A stretch of 64,000 nucleotides of DNA. It comes from an uncultured bacterium. GTDB taxonomy: Bacteria > Verrucomicrobiota > Kiritimatiellia > CAIKKV01 > CAIJXV01. Below are positions 1-10,468 of this stretch, one piece after another (the stretch's first letter is position 1; each line of letters begins with the position of its first letter). The DNA lies in contig CAIJXV010000017.1 in assembly GCA_903824675.1 (NCBI GenBank), forward strand, positions 1 to 64,000. The letters run 5' to 3'. A program made the translations under genes and the position numbers. The notes beneath the pieces were generated by a model. The model did not search any database, had not been told where the DNA came from, and saw only the letters and a program-made list of their open reading frames with translations.

Positions 1-52
1 TGGCCAAATACTCCCGTTTCGATTGGCTAACCATAATCCGATGCTCCTTCCT

Positions 53-135
53 CTTCGGTAACATCAATTATGGCGCAACCGGCCGTTCACTGCCTATTCA
101 CCTTCTTCGCTTCGGTAACATTTAATGTGGCGCAA
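53..135. repeat. Pair of imperfect direct repeats (CTTCGGTAACAT..AATnTGGCGCAA), copies at 53-78 and 110-135
   Basis: About 22/26 identical positions, 57-bp period, in non-coding DNA upstream of kdsD. Confidence 0.6.
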
Positions 136-243
136 TTCGCTCTGTAAGCGGATGATACGGAAAAGCGTGCATCTCTTCCCAAAAGCGTATAAAGTCAGAG
201 ATCAATTCATTGGCGTCCCTTGTGGATGTCCGGGAGGAGTCAC

Positions 244-1215
244 GTGAAACCGTTAAGCCGGGCAAAAGCTGTCATCGATCTTGAGATTGAAGGATTGCGA
301 GCCGTTCGGGAGCAGCTCGATAGTCGTTTTGACAAGGCCGTATCCCTGATCCTTACCGCTCTCGCCTCGGGCCACAAAATTGTTGTTTCCGGGGTCGGGA
401 AAAATCTCCCTATTGGCGAAAAGATTTCAGCCACCCTCGCCAGTACCGGCGCAACCAGTGTTTTTCTGAATCCCATCCAGGCGATGCATGGCGATCTCGG
501 CATCCTCGCGGGCGATGACATTCTGCTCGCCCTCAGTTACAGCGGTGAATCCCGTGAAATTCTTGACCTTATTCCGGTCGTCCGCCGGATCGGGGTAAAA
601 ATCATCTCCCTTTGCGGGGGAGCAAACACCGCCCTGTCCCGTTGCAGTGATGTTGTTATCGACGTCACGGTTCCACGCGAAGCATGCCCGTTCAATCTCG
701 CCCCCACGACCAGCACCACCGCCACCCTCGCTATTGGCGATGCCTTGGCCATGGCCCTGCTGGATGCTCGCGGCTTCCGCAAGGAGGATTATGCCAAACT
801 CCACCCCGGCGGCGCGATCGGTCGAACACTCCTCTATCGGGTCTCCGATATCATGCGGACGGGTGAGCGAGTCGCTGTCGTTCCCCTTTCAGCTACGGTC
901 AAAGATGCCATTCTGGCCATGACCCAGGCCCGCTCAGGTTCCGCCGCCGTCATTGACCGAAAGGGCCTTCTCAAGGGAATCTTTACCGATGGCGATCTCC
1001 GTCGGCGGCTACCCAACACCCCCCACCTTCTCGATCAGCCGGTGAAATCGGTCATGACCGCCGATCCCCTCTCCATCACCGCCGACCGGCTGGCAGTCGA
1101 TGTTCTGCACGTCTTTGAAACCCATAAGATTGATGACCTTCCCGTCGTCGACTCCAAAGGACGGCTGCTGGGCGCCATTGATATTCAAGATCTGCCGCGC
1201 CTCAAGATTATGTGA
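244..1215 (+). CDS. kdsD: KpsF/GutQ-type arabinose-5-phosphate isomerase (SIS domain + two CBS domains)
   Basis: SIS motif VVSGVGKNLPIGEKISATLASTG, CBS repeats; GTG start at 244 with GGGAGGAG just upstream, preferred over 220. Confidence 0.9.
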   Translation: MKPLSRAKAVIDLEIEGLRAVREQLDSRFDKAVSLILTALASGHKIVVSGVGKNLPIGEKISATLASTGATSVFLNPIQAMHGDLGILAGDDILLALSYSGESREILDLIPVVRRIGVKIISLCGGANTALSRCSDVVIDVTVPREACPFNLAPTTSTTATLAIGDALAMALLDARGFRKEDYAKLHPGGAIGRTLLYRVSDIMRTGERVAVVPLSATVKDAILAMTQARSGSAAVIDRKGLLKGIFTDGDLRRRLPNTPHLLDQPVKSVMTADPLSITADRLAVDVLHVFETHKIDDLPVVDSKGRLLGAIDIQDLPRLKIM

Positions 1216-1278
1216 AGGAAAAAGACTGTCGGTAGAATTTAGACCGGCCGGTGGATAAGAATCCCATCCCGTCTTCGT

Positions 1279-2070
1279 TCAATGGCCTTTAAAAACACTT
1301 ACGCATCCCGCCACGAGTCCGAGGGATAGGCAATAAAACCCAAAAATCCAGAATTTCGGGCTTTTTAGGATGCGATTCAAGAGCACTAAACTCAAATATC
1401 CTATCCCCCCCGCGACCGCCACCCCGACCAATAAATGCCAGGCGGGAAATCCGGCAAACTCCCCTTTCTGAAAGTGGAGCATTTGCCAGAGACACGCGGC
1501 AGAAACCGCAGGAATCGACAGTAAGAAAGAGAATTCAGCCGCACGAGCCGGCGACAATCCTAAATGCCGAGCGGCAACAATGGTACTCCCTGACCGGCTG
1601 ACGCCCGGAAGGATGGCACAGGCTTGCGCCAAGCCGATGAGAACTGTTCGTCCCCAAGTCAGAGGCGCATCTGAACGAACAGCCCAGCGAAGGGATAACA
1701 GAATCAGTCCGGTCACCCCCAGCATCGCCGCCACCGCGCCCGTTGAATCAGCCACCCGTTCCACAAAATGCTCCCCTAAATAGCCGGCCAGTAAAACAGG
1801 TAGGGTCGCCACCCCCAGCATGGCGATAAAACGCAGGCTCTCCGGATCCTTTCGCAGTCCTCCGGTGATCAGGCCGATCAACGTTTTCTGGTAGTAACAC
1901 ACGATGGCCAGTAGCGTGCCCGCGTGGAGAAATACATCGACCCCCATTCCCGGCGGGTTGAATCCCAACCAATGTTCCGCTAACGCGAGATGTCCCGAAC
2001 TGCTGACCGGAAGCAATTCAGTCATTCCTTGCACCAAACCTAAAATGACAATAGCCCATAAAGTATTCAT
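1279..2070 (-). CDS. uppP: Undecaprenyl-diphosphatase (UppP/BacA)
   Basis: QGMTELLPVSSSGHLAL and LPGVSRSGSTI motifs, multiple TM segments. Confidence 0.93.
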   Translation of the reverse strand: MNTLWAIVILGLVQGMTELLPVSSSGHLALAEHWLGFNPPGMGVDVFLHAGTLLAIVCYYQKTLIGLITGGLRKDPESLRFIAMLGVATLPVLLAGYLGEHFVERVADSTGAVAAMLGVTGLILLSLRWAVRSDAPLTWGRTVLIGLAQACAILPGVSRSGSTIVAARHLGLSPARAAEFSFLLSIPAVSAACLWQMLHFQKGEFAGFPAWHLLVGVAVAGGIGYLSLVLLNRILKSPKFWIFGFYCLSLGLVAGCVSVFKGH

Positions 2071-2131
2071 GATCGGACATTACCTATTTCTTCCGACAGC
2101 CGCCATAACAAACCATACCGTTCTCAGGAGA

Positions 2132-2713
2132 CTAGACCAAATCGCAGGCATCGGGCGGCATCCAATGGGCATCTTGCCCATCCCATTTCACATTACAACC
2201 GATCGGATTGGTGACCGGCACGCTGACCGGCCGACCCTCCGCAATCTCAGCCAAAGCTAACTGCAGATTGTTCACGGTCATTTTAGAGGTGTCCCGGGGT
2301 TGATCGACCCCTCGGCCAGTATACACCAAGAGCCGGTTCTGATCGAAAACATAAAAATGAGGAGTCCGCAAGGCGCCATAGGCACGCGCAACATCCTGAG
2401 TTTTGTCCCGGGCGTAAACCCAAGGAAACCGCTGGATCTTCATTCGCGCCATCATATGGTCGAAATCATCTTCCGGATAGGTGTTCTGGCTGTTCGAATT
2501 GATTCCAATGAAAAATACACCGCGGTCCTTGAACCGATCCGCCGTCGCCCGGGTCACTTCGTCGGAACCGGTCACATAAGGACAATGATTACAGGTGAAA
2601 AACACCACCCAAACGCGGGCATCGGAAAAATCGGCTAAACGATAAGTTTTCCCGTCGGTTGCGGGCAAGGCGAAATCGGGTGCGCGATCACCAATTTTTA
2701 AAGTAAAGGCCAT
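2132..2713 (-). CDS. Thioredoxin-fold redoxin (AhpC/TSA-like) protein
   Basis: [31 protein letters not shown] (CxxC). Confidence 0.85.
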   Translation of the reverse strand: MAFTLKIGDRAPDFALPATDGKTYRLADFSDARVWVVFFTCNHCPYVTGSDEVTRATADRFKDRGVFFIGINSNSQNTYPEDDFDHMMARMKIQRFPWVYARDKTQDVARAYGALRTPHFYVFDQNRLLVYTGRGVDQPRDTSKMTVNNLQLALAEIAEGRPVSVPVTNPIGCNVKWDGQDAHWMPPDACDLV

Positions 2714-2774
2714 GATCATTCCCTTTCCGTTTAGAACAATAAATTATCTTTGATCCTTACGATGCGAAAGAATA

Positions 2775-4538
2775 ATGTGGAAACGGTTACACAACAAGGG
2801 AAAACCTATAAAAACCATCGAACACAAAGTTGATTTCTGTGTTGTCGGCGGCGGTTTAGCGGGGCTTTCCGCCGCTGTCGCCGCGGCTCGGCACGGCGCC
2901 CGGGTCGCGTTGATGCATGACCGCCCCATTCCCGGAGGCAATGCCTCGTCCGAAATACGCATGTGGGTTTGTGGCGCCCGCGGGCTGAATCATCGGGAAA
3001 CCGGATTGATCGAAGAAATCCAACTCGATAACCGCCATCGTAATCCGCTCCGGAATTTTTCGATTTGGGACAGTATTCTGTATGAAAAAGCCCGCTTCGA
3101 ACCCAATCTAACCCTCCTCCTCAATTGCGCCTGTAACCGCTTGAAAAAAACAGACAAACGCATTCGGTCCGTCACCGGCTGGCAATCCACCAGCGAAACC
3201 TGGCATACGGTCTCGGCCCCGCTGTTTGCCGATTGTTCCGGCGACAGCATCCTCGCCCCCTTGTCCGGCGCTGATTTCCGCATTGGCCGGGAAGCCCGTG
3301 CCGAATTCGGTGAAAGCATTGAACCTGAAACGGCGGACTCCCGGACCATGGGTATGAGTTGTCTGATTCAGGCCCGCCAAACCGATCGCCCCCAATCCTT
3401 TATTCCTCCTGCATGGGCCAATCGTTACGAATCAGATACTGAGTTGCCCCACCGTTCCCATGATTTTCGGGGTTTGTCCAACTTTTGGTGGATCGAACTC
3501 GGCGGGGAGCAGGACTCCATTCACGACACCGACGCCCTGCGCGATGAGTTGCTCAAGGCCGCCTTCGGGGTTTGGGATCACATCAAGAATAAAGGCGATC
3601 ATGGGGCGGATAACTGGGCACTCGATTGGGTCGGGTTCCTGCCCGGCAAACGCGAAAGCCGCCGTTACCTTGGAGATCATCTCCTGACTCAAAATGATGT
3701 CCAGACCGAAGGTCATTTCGAGGATATCGTCGGCTATGGCGGATGGCCGATGGACGATCATCATCCGGGGGGTCTCCGCTGGCCCGGCGAGCCGACCGTG
3801 TATCATCCCGCCCCTTCCCCCTTCGGGATTCCCTACCGGTGCCTGTATTCCCGCAACATCACAAATTTATTTTGTGCCGGCCGCAATATCAGCGTTACCC
3901 ACGCCGCCCTCAGTTCAACCCGCGTAATGGCAACCTGTGCCACTCTCGGACAGGCCGTCGGCACCGCCGCTGCCCTCGCCACCACCCACCACCTCTCCCC
4001 TCGACGCGTCGGCCAGAAAAGAATCACCGAACTTCAGGCCCTGCTGATGGAAGATGACCTCTGGTTGCCCGGTTTTCGCCGCACGCCGTCCGCACTTACT
4101 CAAGGTTCAACATTGACCGCCTCGGAAGGCGATCCGGAACCGTTGCGCAATGGAATCGACCGCCCAATTGGAAATAAGGATAACGGCTGGACCGGTTCAG
4201 TCGGTGCCTGGGTGCAATACGCGTTTGGCAAGCCGATCCGGATTCGTCACTTGCGTTTTGTTTTCGATAGCGAGTTGAATCGACCCGAATTAAACATCGC
4301 CAGCAACCATCCCTGGCCCCTGGAGTCGTTGGAAGTTCCCGCCACCTTGATCCGAACTTTTCGAATCGAGACCCGGAATCGTTCAGGCATCTGGAACACG
4401 GTCATGCGGGTAGAAGAGAATCATCAGCGCCTGGTCCGGTTGAATATCGATGTCGAGACCGATGCCGTGCGGTTTATTCCCGAATCGACCTGGGGTGCCC
4501 CGCGCTGCCATCTATTTGGGTGGGATGTTGCGGAATAA
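2775..4538 (+). CDS. FAD-dependent oxidoreductase with C-terminal discoidin-like extension
   Basis: Rossmann motif DFCVVGGGLAGLSAAVAAARHGARV, PGGNASSEIRMW. Confidence 0.85.
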   Translation: MWKRLHNKGKPIKTIEHKVDFCVVGGGLAGLSAAVAAARHGARVALMHDRPIPGGNASSEIRMWVCGARGLNHRETGLIEEIQLDNRHRNPLRNFSIWDSILYEKARFEPNLTLLLNCACNRLKKTDKRIRSVTGWQSTSETWHTVSAPLFADCSGDSILAPLSGADFRIGREARAEFGESIEPETADSRTMGMSCLIQARQTDRPQSFIPPAWANRYESDTELPHRSHDFRGLSNFWWIELGGEQDSIHDTDALRDELLKAAFGVWDHIKNKGDHGADNWALDWVGFLPGKRESRRYLGDHLLTQNDVQTEGHFEDIVGYGGWPMDDHHPGGLRWPGEPTVYHPAPSPFGIPYRCLYSRNITNLFCAGRNISVTHAALSSTRVMATCATLGQAVGTAAALATTHHLSPRRVGQKRITELQALLMEDDLWLPGFRRTPSALTQGSTLTASEGDPEPLRNGIDRPIGNKDNGWTGSVGAWVQYAFGKPIRIRHLRFVFDSELNRPELNIASNHPWPLESLEVPATLIRTFRIETRNRSGIWNTVMRVEENHQRLVRLNIDVETDAVRFIPESTWGAPRCHLFGWDVAE

Positions 4539-4567
4539 TAGTTTCAACCGGAAACCAAGAAAGAGGC

Positions 4568-5255
4568 TTACTGGTCAACGGTAGAGTAATCATCTTCATC
4601 CAGCCGCCCTGTTTTCTTCAGGACGCGAATGCAAGCATAGACCAGAATGGTCGGGATCAACATCAGTAAGGTAACGATAATTTCTTTGCGCGCGGCCTCG
4701 CGCATGACCCAGTATAGACTCCAGCTTCGAAGTCCGATCGCCGCCAACAACAAGCCAAAGAGCGTTCCGTATTCTTTGCTAAATACCCGTTTCCAACGGA
4801 AGTTCATGTCCTTTACAGATACGGAGAACCCCCGAAAGTCGGGCCACATCCGATTCACCCGGGCCGCATAAGCATCGTATTCCGCGCCGAATTTCCCGCG
4901 GAGAAAGTTTTCCTCCGCCAGGATGATGCAGGCATAAATGAAACAGATGGCCGGGATGCCAATAATATAGGCGAGCGGGGCGTTGAAAATCATCACCAAC
5001 CCGCAAAAAAATCAGGATATTACCCAGGCACAGGGGATTACGGCAGTGGGCGAACATACCGCCCTGCACCAGTCGACTGGCCCAGATCTGCTGACCTTTG
5101 CCGCCGCGCCGGATATAATCATAGCCGACGGTGGCATCGCGTAGAGATTGTCCGATCAAGCTGATGACCAGTCCCGCCCACTCCAACACGTTGTTCCAAA
5201 AATAACTACCAGATGGAAAACGCGGCCGAAAGAGTAACACACTCAGTACCATCAA
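4568..5255 (-). pseudogene. Isoprenylcysteine carboxyl methyltransferase (ICMT/PEMT)-like gene, frameshifted
   Basis: Two overlapping frames join as ..CRNPLCLGNILIF / GLVMIFNAPLAYIIG..LAEENFLRGKFGAEYDAY; lesion at the 7-nt homopolymer about 5005-5011. Confidence 0.75.
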
Positions 5256-5296
5256 TAGGGGAAAAACCCGGTTCCGGTAATGAAAGAAGTAGTTGC

Positions 5297-5963
5297 CTAT
5301 ACGAAGCAGAAGTTATACCACTTGTAAAACATGTCGATATGCTGAAATCCGCCCTTGCGCAGCAACTTGTAATTCTCCTCGACGCGGTAGGGAATCAGCA
5401 CATTTTCGAGTTCTTCCCGTTTTCTGGAGATCTCCATCTCCGAATACCCGTTACGTTTTTTCATCTCGTAGTAGAGCTTGATGAAGGTCCGGTTAAAAAG
5501 CGAATCATTGCCCAGAATTATCTCAACCAGGATCACGCAGCCTCCGTCCCGCATGCCGGCATGCAGATGATGAATGAGCGTATCGCGATAGAGGGGACGC
5601 ACGAATTGAAGAGTCAGGTTGACCACCACAATGGATGCGTTTTCAAAGGGGAAACCCTCGTTCAGCTCGACATTATGCAATTGCCATCGCCGGTTTGGAA
5701 TTCGTTCAAACCGGGTGCGCGCACGGCCAAGCATGGCATCGGAGTTGTCCAGGCCGATGAACTGAACATCCTTGTTCACCGCACCCATCAGGGTTTGCAT
5801 CGTGATCCCCGTCGAACACCTCGGCGGTCTCCTCGCCAAAGTTGAACCCGCCAATACTCGTTGCTTTTCGCACGAATAGATCGTCGCGCTTCACCGGATT
5901 GCCTTGACGATCCTGCGCAGGGGTTTCATCAGCCAGCAAAGGTCTATTTTCGGGTTTCGACAT
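5297..5963 (-). pseudogene. CmoA-like SAM-dependent methyltransferase, internal deletion plus frameshift
   Basis: N-part ..FGEETAEVFD in one frame (5706..5963), C-part CSTGITMQTLMG..FIGLDNSDAML..NGYSEMEISRKREELENVLIPY in another (5297..5854); segment between them missing. Confidence 0.75.
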
Positions 5964-6100
5964 AGAACGGATCCTTTGAACTAAAAATCACTAGACCAAG
6001 CACAAATGGGCACCTTTAAGCCCATCTAAACAGCGAAAGAATTTCTCATAATTAAACTAAGGAACCATGGTCAGTTTTAGATATTTTCAGAACTGGTGAA

Positions 6101-7384
6101 TTAGATGTCTCCATCCTTTTTATTCCCACTCGCGACCAGCCGACATCCCTCCGCCTGCCCAGGAATAACGGTCACCCGGGTATTGACCTTTAATCCTACC
6201 TGATGAATCGAGGCCGGCAAATATTCGCCGGTCCACCCCTGGGCTTCACCTGACAGGTCAATGGATTCCACCAACACTTCCACCGGGCGTCCAATCCACT
6301 CTTGGGCAAACGCATTACGCTGGGTTTCGCCCAGTCGTCGCAAAATGGCGGCCCGTTCCCCGGCGATTCGCGCCGGAACCCGGTTTTTCATCTCAAAGGC
6401 ACGGGTACCCGCCCGTGGACTATAGGGAAAAATATGCAGATTACTAAAAGGCAGTTGCTCGACCAGTCGGACCGTTTCCTGAAAATCCGCATCGGTTTCG
6501 CCCGGAAAACCCGTAATCACATCGGCGCCAAGACCGATTCCTGGCAGTCGCTCCGCCGCATACTCGGCAGCCCTCCGGTACTCCGTCGCTGTATACCGCC
6601 GCCCCATCGACTGCAAGATACGATCGCTTCCGCTTTGCAGGGGCAAATGCAAGAAACGGCAGATCGCCTGATGGGCAACCATGACATCGACCACCGCCCG
6701 TTCAACCGTGGACACTTCAATCGATCCCAGCCGGATCCGACCAATTCGGTCCACTGCCAATATCCGTTCCAGCAAACCCGCCAGATCTATTTCATTTGAC
6801 CGGTAACTGCCCAAATTGGCACCGCATAAAATGATTTCACCGTATCCCCGATTCGTAATCCGCCGGACCTCGTCCAAAATCTCCCCTGGTGCGCGACTGC
6901 GCGGGGCACCTCGCGTCATGGGGACCACGCAATAAGCACACCGAAAATCGCATCCATCCTGAATTTCAACGGAGGCCCGCACGGTTTCGAATTGCGGCGA
7001 TTCCGTCGCCGTTTCGGAAGGCGGAGGATATCGAAGGGGATCCATTTGATGCAACACGGCGGGAATACGGAATTTATCCGCCTGTTCCGCCAAGCGCATA
7101 AACGAGGGTTGTTCCGGCCACTTGAGCAACGGGTACGCCGCGGCACAACCGGCCAGCAAAACCAGCGGATTTCCATCCCGGCTCAGCACCTGTCGCACCG
7201 CTCGCAGGCTGTCGCTCTCAGCCTTCTGAGTAACGGCACAACCGTGAATTACGGCCACCTCACAGGCTTCACCAAAAGGAACGGTCTCGTAACCAGCCGC
7301 CCCGCAAACAGCCGACATCCGCGCCGTTTCCGCCTGGTTGAGGCGACAACCGATTGTTTTGAAGGAAATCCGCAAGTTGACCAC
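6101..7384 (-). CDS. mtaB: MiaB/MtaB-type tRNA methylthiotransferase (radical SAM)
   Basis: ISFKTIGCRLNQAE, CDFRCAYCVVP (CxxxCxxC); GTG start at 7384 preferred because the upstream part of the ORF translates a repeat. Confidence 0.88.
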   Translation of the reverse strand: MVNLRISFKTIGCRLNQAETARMSAVCGAAGYETVPFGEACEVAVIHGCAVTQKAESDSLRAVRQVLSRDGNPLVLLAGCAAAYPLLKWPEQPSFMRLAEQADKFRIPAVLHQMDPLRYPPPSETATESPQFETVRASVEIQDGCDFRCAYCVVPMTRGAPRSRAPGEILDEVRRITNRGYGEIILCGANLGSYRSNEIDLAGLLERILAVDRIGRIRLGSIEVSTVERAVVDVMVAHQAICRFLHLPLQSGSDRILQSMGRRYTATEYRRAAEYAAERLPGIGLGADVITGFPGETDADFQETVRLVEQLPFSNLHIFPYSPRAGTRAFEMKNRVPARIAGERAAILRRLGETQRNAFAQEWIGRPVEVLVESIDLSGEAQGWTGEYLPASIHQVGLKVNTRVTVIPGQAEGCRLVASGNKKDGDI

Positions 7385-7390
7385 GTGGCT

Positions 7391-7556
7391 CCCCTCACCC
7401 GGCCCCGATTCGCCATAACGGCGATCAGCTCCGACCTCTCCCGCTCCGGGGAGAGGTGAACGACAGGCCGGATCGAGAATCCGAACAATTAATTGGCATA
7501 CCGTGGGGTTCACCTCTCCTCCCTCTCCCCTTGCGGGAGAGGGCTGGGGTGAGGGG
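7391..7556. repeat. MITE-like/REP-like element with terminal inverted repeats and two internal hairpins
   Basis: CCCCTCACCC (7391-7400) inverted to GGGTGAGGGG (7547-7556); hairpins ACCTCTCCC-GCTCCG-GGGAGAGGT and CCCTCTCCC-CTTGC-GGGAGAGGG. Confidence 0.75.
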
Positions 7557-7586
7557 CGCGACGAGAACCCTACCGACGACTGCCTC

Positions 7587-9254
7587 TTACTCAACCACCG
7601 CACCGGTCCCGGCACTCGTCACCATTTTCGCATAACGATTAAGGTATCCATCCGTAATTTTGGGAATAAATGGGGACTGACGCGATTTGCGACGCACCAA
7701 TTCCTCCACACTGACCTCAACCGACAGGGTTCGGTTGGGAATGTCGATGGCAATCATATCACCGGGTTCCAAAAGACCGATGACTCCCCCAGCAGCAGCT
7801 TCGGGCGAAATGTGCCCGATACAGGCACCCCGGGTACCACCGGAAAATCGGCCGTCGGTGATCAGTGCGACACGTTCGCCTAATCCCTGGCCCATGATGT
7901 AGGATGTCGGCGCCAGCATTTCCTGCATTCCCGGCCCACCGCGCGGACCTTCGTAACGAATCACCACCACATCACCGGCTTTCACCTGACCAGCCAGAAT
8001 TCCGGCGCAGGACTCCTCCTGGGAATTGAAAATAACCGCTGGTCCCCGAAAAGTGAGCATTGCCGCCGCCACGCCGGCCTTCTTCACAACGGCCCCACCC
8101 TCAGCCAGGTTGCCCCGCAGAATCGTCAATCCGCCATCCTGAGAATACGCATTCGTCAAAGGATGGATCACTTCCGGATCCATCACTTTGGCACGAGACA
8201 CATTCTGGCCCAAAGTCTTGCCGGTCACCGTGGGAACGTTGAGTTGCAGGAGACCCGGGATCTGGGCAATCACCTTGATGATCGCACTGATCCCACCGGC
8301 GCGATCCACGTCTTCCATATGATACGGCGAGGACGGCGAGACTTTGCAGATATTGGGACATTTCCGGCTGATTTGGTTGATCCGTTCCAGATCATAGGCC
8401 ACGCCCGCCTCATGCGCAATCGCCAGGGCATGTAAAACCGTATTCGTACTCCCCCCCATCGCCATATCCACGGCAAAGGCATTGTCTAAAGAAGTGAGCG
8501 TCACAATCTCCCGCGGACAGGGACCTCCTGCCAGGGCCATCTCAACAATCCGGCGGGCCGCCTGGCGAAACAACTTCTTTCGACGGGGGTCGACGGCCAG
8601 GATCGAGCCATTCCCGGGAAGAGCCATGCCCAACGCTTCACAGAGGCAATTCATCGAATTGGCGGTGAACATTCCCGAACAGGATCCGCAGCCAGGACAC
8701 GCATGCTCCTCCAGCACCTCCAGTTCACCTTCGTTGATCCGTCCGTTTTTCAGCGCGGCCACGCCTTCGAAAACACTGATCAAGTCCACCGTCTTGCCGG
8801 CCGGCGTATGGCCCGCCTTCATCGGGCCGCCGCTAACCATCAAGGTGGGAATATTGGCCCGCAGCGCACCCATCAACATTCCGGGCACAATCTTGTCACA
8901 ATTGGGAATGCAGATCATCGCATCGAAACAATGGGCCTTGGCCATCGATTCAACACAATCAGCAATCAATTCCCGACTGGCCAGGGAATATTTCATCCCC
9001 GTATGCCCCATGGCGATCCCATCACAAATGCCAATCGTGTTAAATTCAAAAGGAATGCCGCCCGCCTTGCGAATCGCGGTCTTGATCAAGGCCGCAACTT
9101 TGTTCAGATGCACATGGCCGGGAATGATCTCCGTAAAGGAGTTGCACACCCCGATAAAGGGCCGACTGAATTCCCCACTCTTCACGCCAACCGCCCGCAA
9201 TAAACTCCGATGCGGCGCGCGTTCGAAACCTTTTTTGATCTGGTCGCTGTTCAT
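7587..9254 (-). CDS. ilvD: Dihydroxy-acid dehydratase
   Basis: [50 protein letters not shown]; start [19 protein letters not shown]. Confidence 0.96.
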   Translation of the reverse strand: MNSDQIKKGFERAPHRSLLRAVGVKSGEFSRPFIGVCNSFTEIIPGHVHLNKVAALIKTAIRKAGGIPFEFNTIGICDGIAMGHTGMKYSLASRELIADCVESMAKAHCFDAMICIPNCDKIVPGMLMGALRANIPTLMVSGGPMKAGHTPAGKTVDLISVFEGVAALKNGRINEGELEVLEEHACPGCGSCSGMFTANSMNCLCEALGMALPGNGSILAVDPRRKKLFRQAARRIVEMALAGGPCPREIVTLTSLDNAFAVDMAMGGSTNTVLHALAIAHEAGVAYDLERINQISRKCPNICKVSPSSPYHMEDVDRAGGISAIIKVIAQIPGLLQLNVPTVTGKTLGQNVSRAKVMDPEVIHPLTNAYSQDGGLTILRGNLAEGGAVVKKAGVAAAMLTFRGPAVIFNSQEESCAGILAGQVKAGDVVVIRYEGPRGGPGMQEMLAPTSYIMGQGLGERVALITDGRFSGGTRGACIGHISPEAAAGGVIGLLEPGDMIAIDIPNRTLSVEVSVEELVRRKSRQSPFIPKITDGYLNRYAKMVTSAGTGAVVE

Positions 9255-9386
9255 AATGAGATTCTCCGTTTCTACCCGAATTCGGCTATGAATAATACTC
9301 CGCCGGTGTAATCCGGACAAGCGGAATTAAAACGACCGGGGTTAAGTGATCGGACGGGTCAAAAAACAACCCGGTGGATTGCGGAG

Positions 9387-9414
9387 TTGCAAAATTAAAA
9401 TGGCCCGTTATAAT
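9387..9414 (+). promoter_or_regulatory. Sigma70-like promoter TTGCAA-N16-TATAAT
   Basis: Consensus -10 at 9409-9414, about 50 bp upstream of the 9463 start. Confidence 0.6.
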
Positions 9415-9462
9415 TCCCCGTTTGTTCATAGGGCGTAAAATCGCCCGGAAGGAGTTCGGTCC

Positions 9463-10446
9463 ATGCATAAAGGTTTTGTGGATATTCAGAATAACGGATG
9501 GAAAAACACCGATTTCACCGCCGCCGGCCTGACGGTTGAGCGCGTCAAGGAAATCACCCGTGACCTCGTCGCCCGGGGCACCATCGCGTATTGCCCGACG
9601 GTCATCACCGGAAAGCCCGAAGTTTACCAGCAGAACCTCGCCGTCATCGCCAAAGCCATGAAGGATCCCGAACTCGGCGGACATATCCTCGGCATTCACA
9701 TGGAAGGCCCGTTCATTTCGCCCAAGCCCGGCGCGATCGGTGCGCATCCCAAAGAATGCGTCTTGGACCCCGATCCGGCAGCGTTTGACCGTTTTCAGGA
9801 ATGGGCCGAAGGCAATATCCGCATCATCACCGTGGCCCCTGAACAGCCCGGATGCGAAGCCCTCATCCGTCATATCGCCGCCTCGGGCGTGGTTGTTTCC
9901 ATGGGACATCACCTCGCATCCGACGAGGATATGGCCCGTGCCGTCAAGGCTGGCGCCCGTCTCTGTACGCATGTCGGCAATGGGATCCCCAATGAAATCC
10001 ATCGCCACAACAATCCCCTCTGGTGGCAACTCTCCTGCGATGAGATCTTCGGCATGTTCATCACCGACGGCCATCATCTTCCCGCCGACCTCATCAAAGT
10101 CGCCCTCCGCTCCAAAACCACCGATCGGTTCATCGTAACCAGCGACGCCTCTCCGCTCGCCGGCATGCCTCCGGGAAAATATACAATTTTCGGCGGACTG
10201 CCCGTCGCGATCGACGACACCGGACTGATCTATTCAGAACAATCCAAAAGCCTGGCCGGATCGCATTCCACCATCATCGAATGCATGAACCACCTCGCCT
10301 CTCTCAACCTGCTGTCGGAAGCGGATCTGTGGACCGTCGGATTCGAAAACCAACTCAAATTGCTCAAAATTCCGGCCGCCCGAATCGACGCGCTCAAGGG
10401 CCCCGGAGTGAGTTTCAAAAACGGCCGTTTTGCCGTTAATGGTTAA
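9463..10446 (+). CDS. NagA-like amidohydrolase (N-acetylglucosamine-6-phosphate deacetylase family)
   Basis: GIHMEGPFISPKPGAIGAH, SMGHHLASDEDM, TSDASPLAGMPPGKY. Confidence 0.82.
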   Translation: MHKGFVDIQNNGWKNTDFTAAGLTVERVKEITRDLVARGTIAYCPTVITGKPEVYQQNLAVIAKAMKDPELGGHILGIHMEGPFISPKPGAIGAHPKECVLDPDPAAFDRFQEWAEGNIRIITVAPEQPGCEALIRHIAASGVVVSMGHHLASDEDMARAVKAGARLCTHVGNGIPNEIHRHNNPLWWQLSCDEIFGMFITDGHHLPADLIKVALRSKTTDRFIVTSDASPLAGMPPGKYTIFGGLPVAIDDTGLIYSEQSKSLAGSHSTIIECMNHLASLNLLSEADLWTVGFENQLKLLKIPAARIDALKGPGVSFKNGRFAVNG

Positions 10447-10468
10447 TTGCCAACACGAAGGATGCTCC

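Noticed and set aside
7385-7615. N-terminal extension of mtaB (PSPQPSPARGEGGEV...)
   Set aside because: Translation of the repeat element; the methylthiotransferase homology begins at about VNLRISFKTIGCRLNQ.
9286-10077. 263-aa minus-strand ORF antisense to the NagA-like gene
   Set aside because: Antisense shadow of a confident amidohydrolase.
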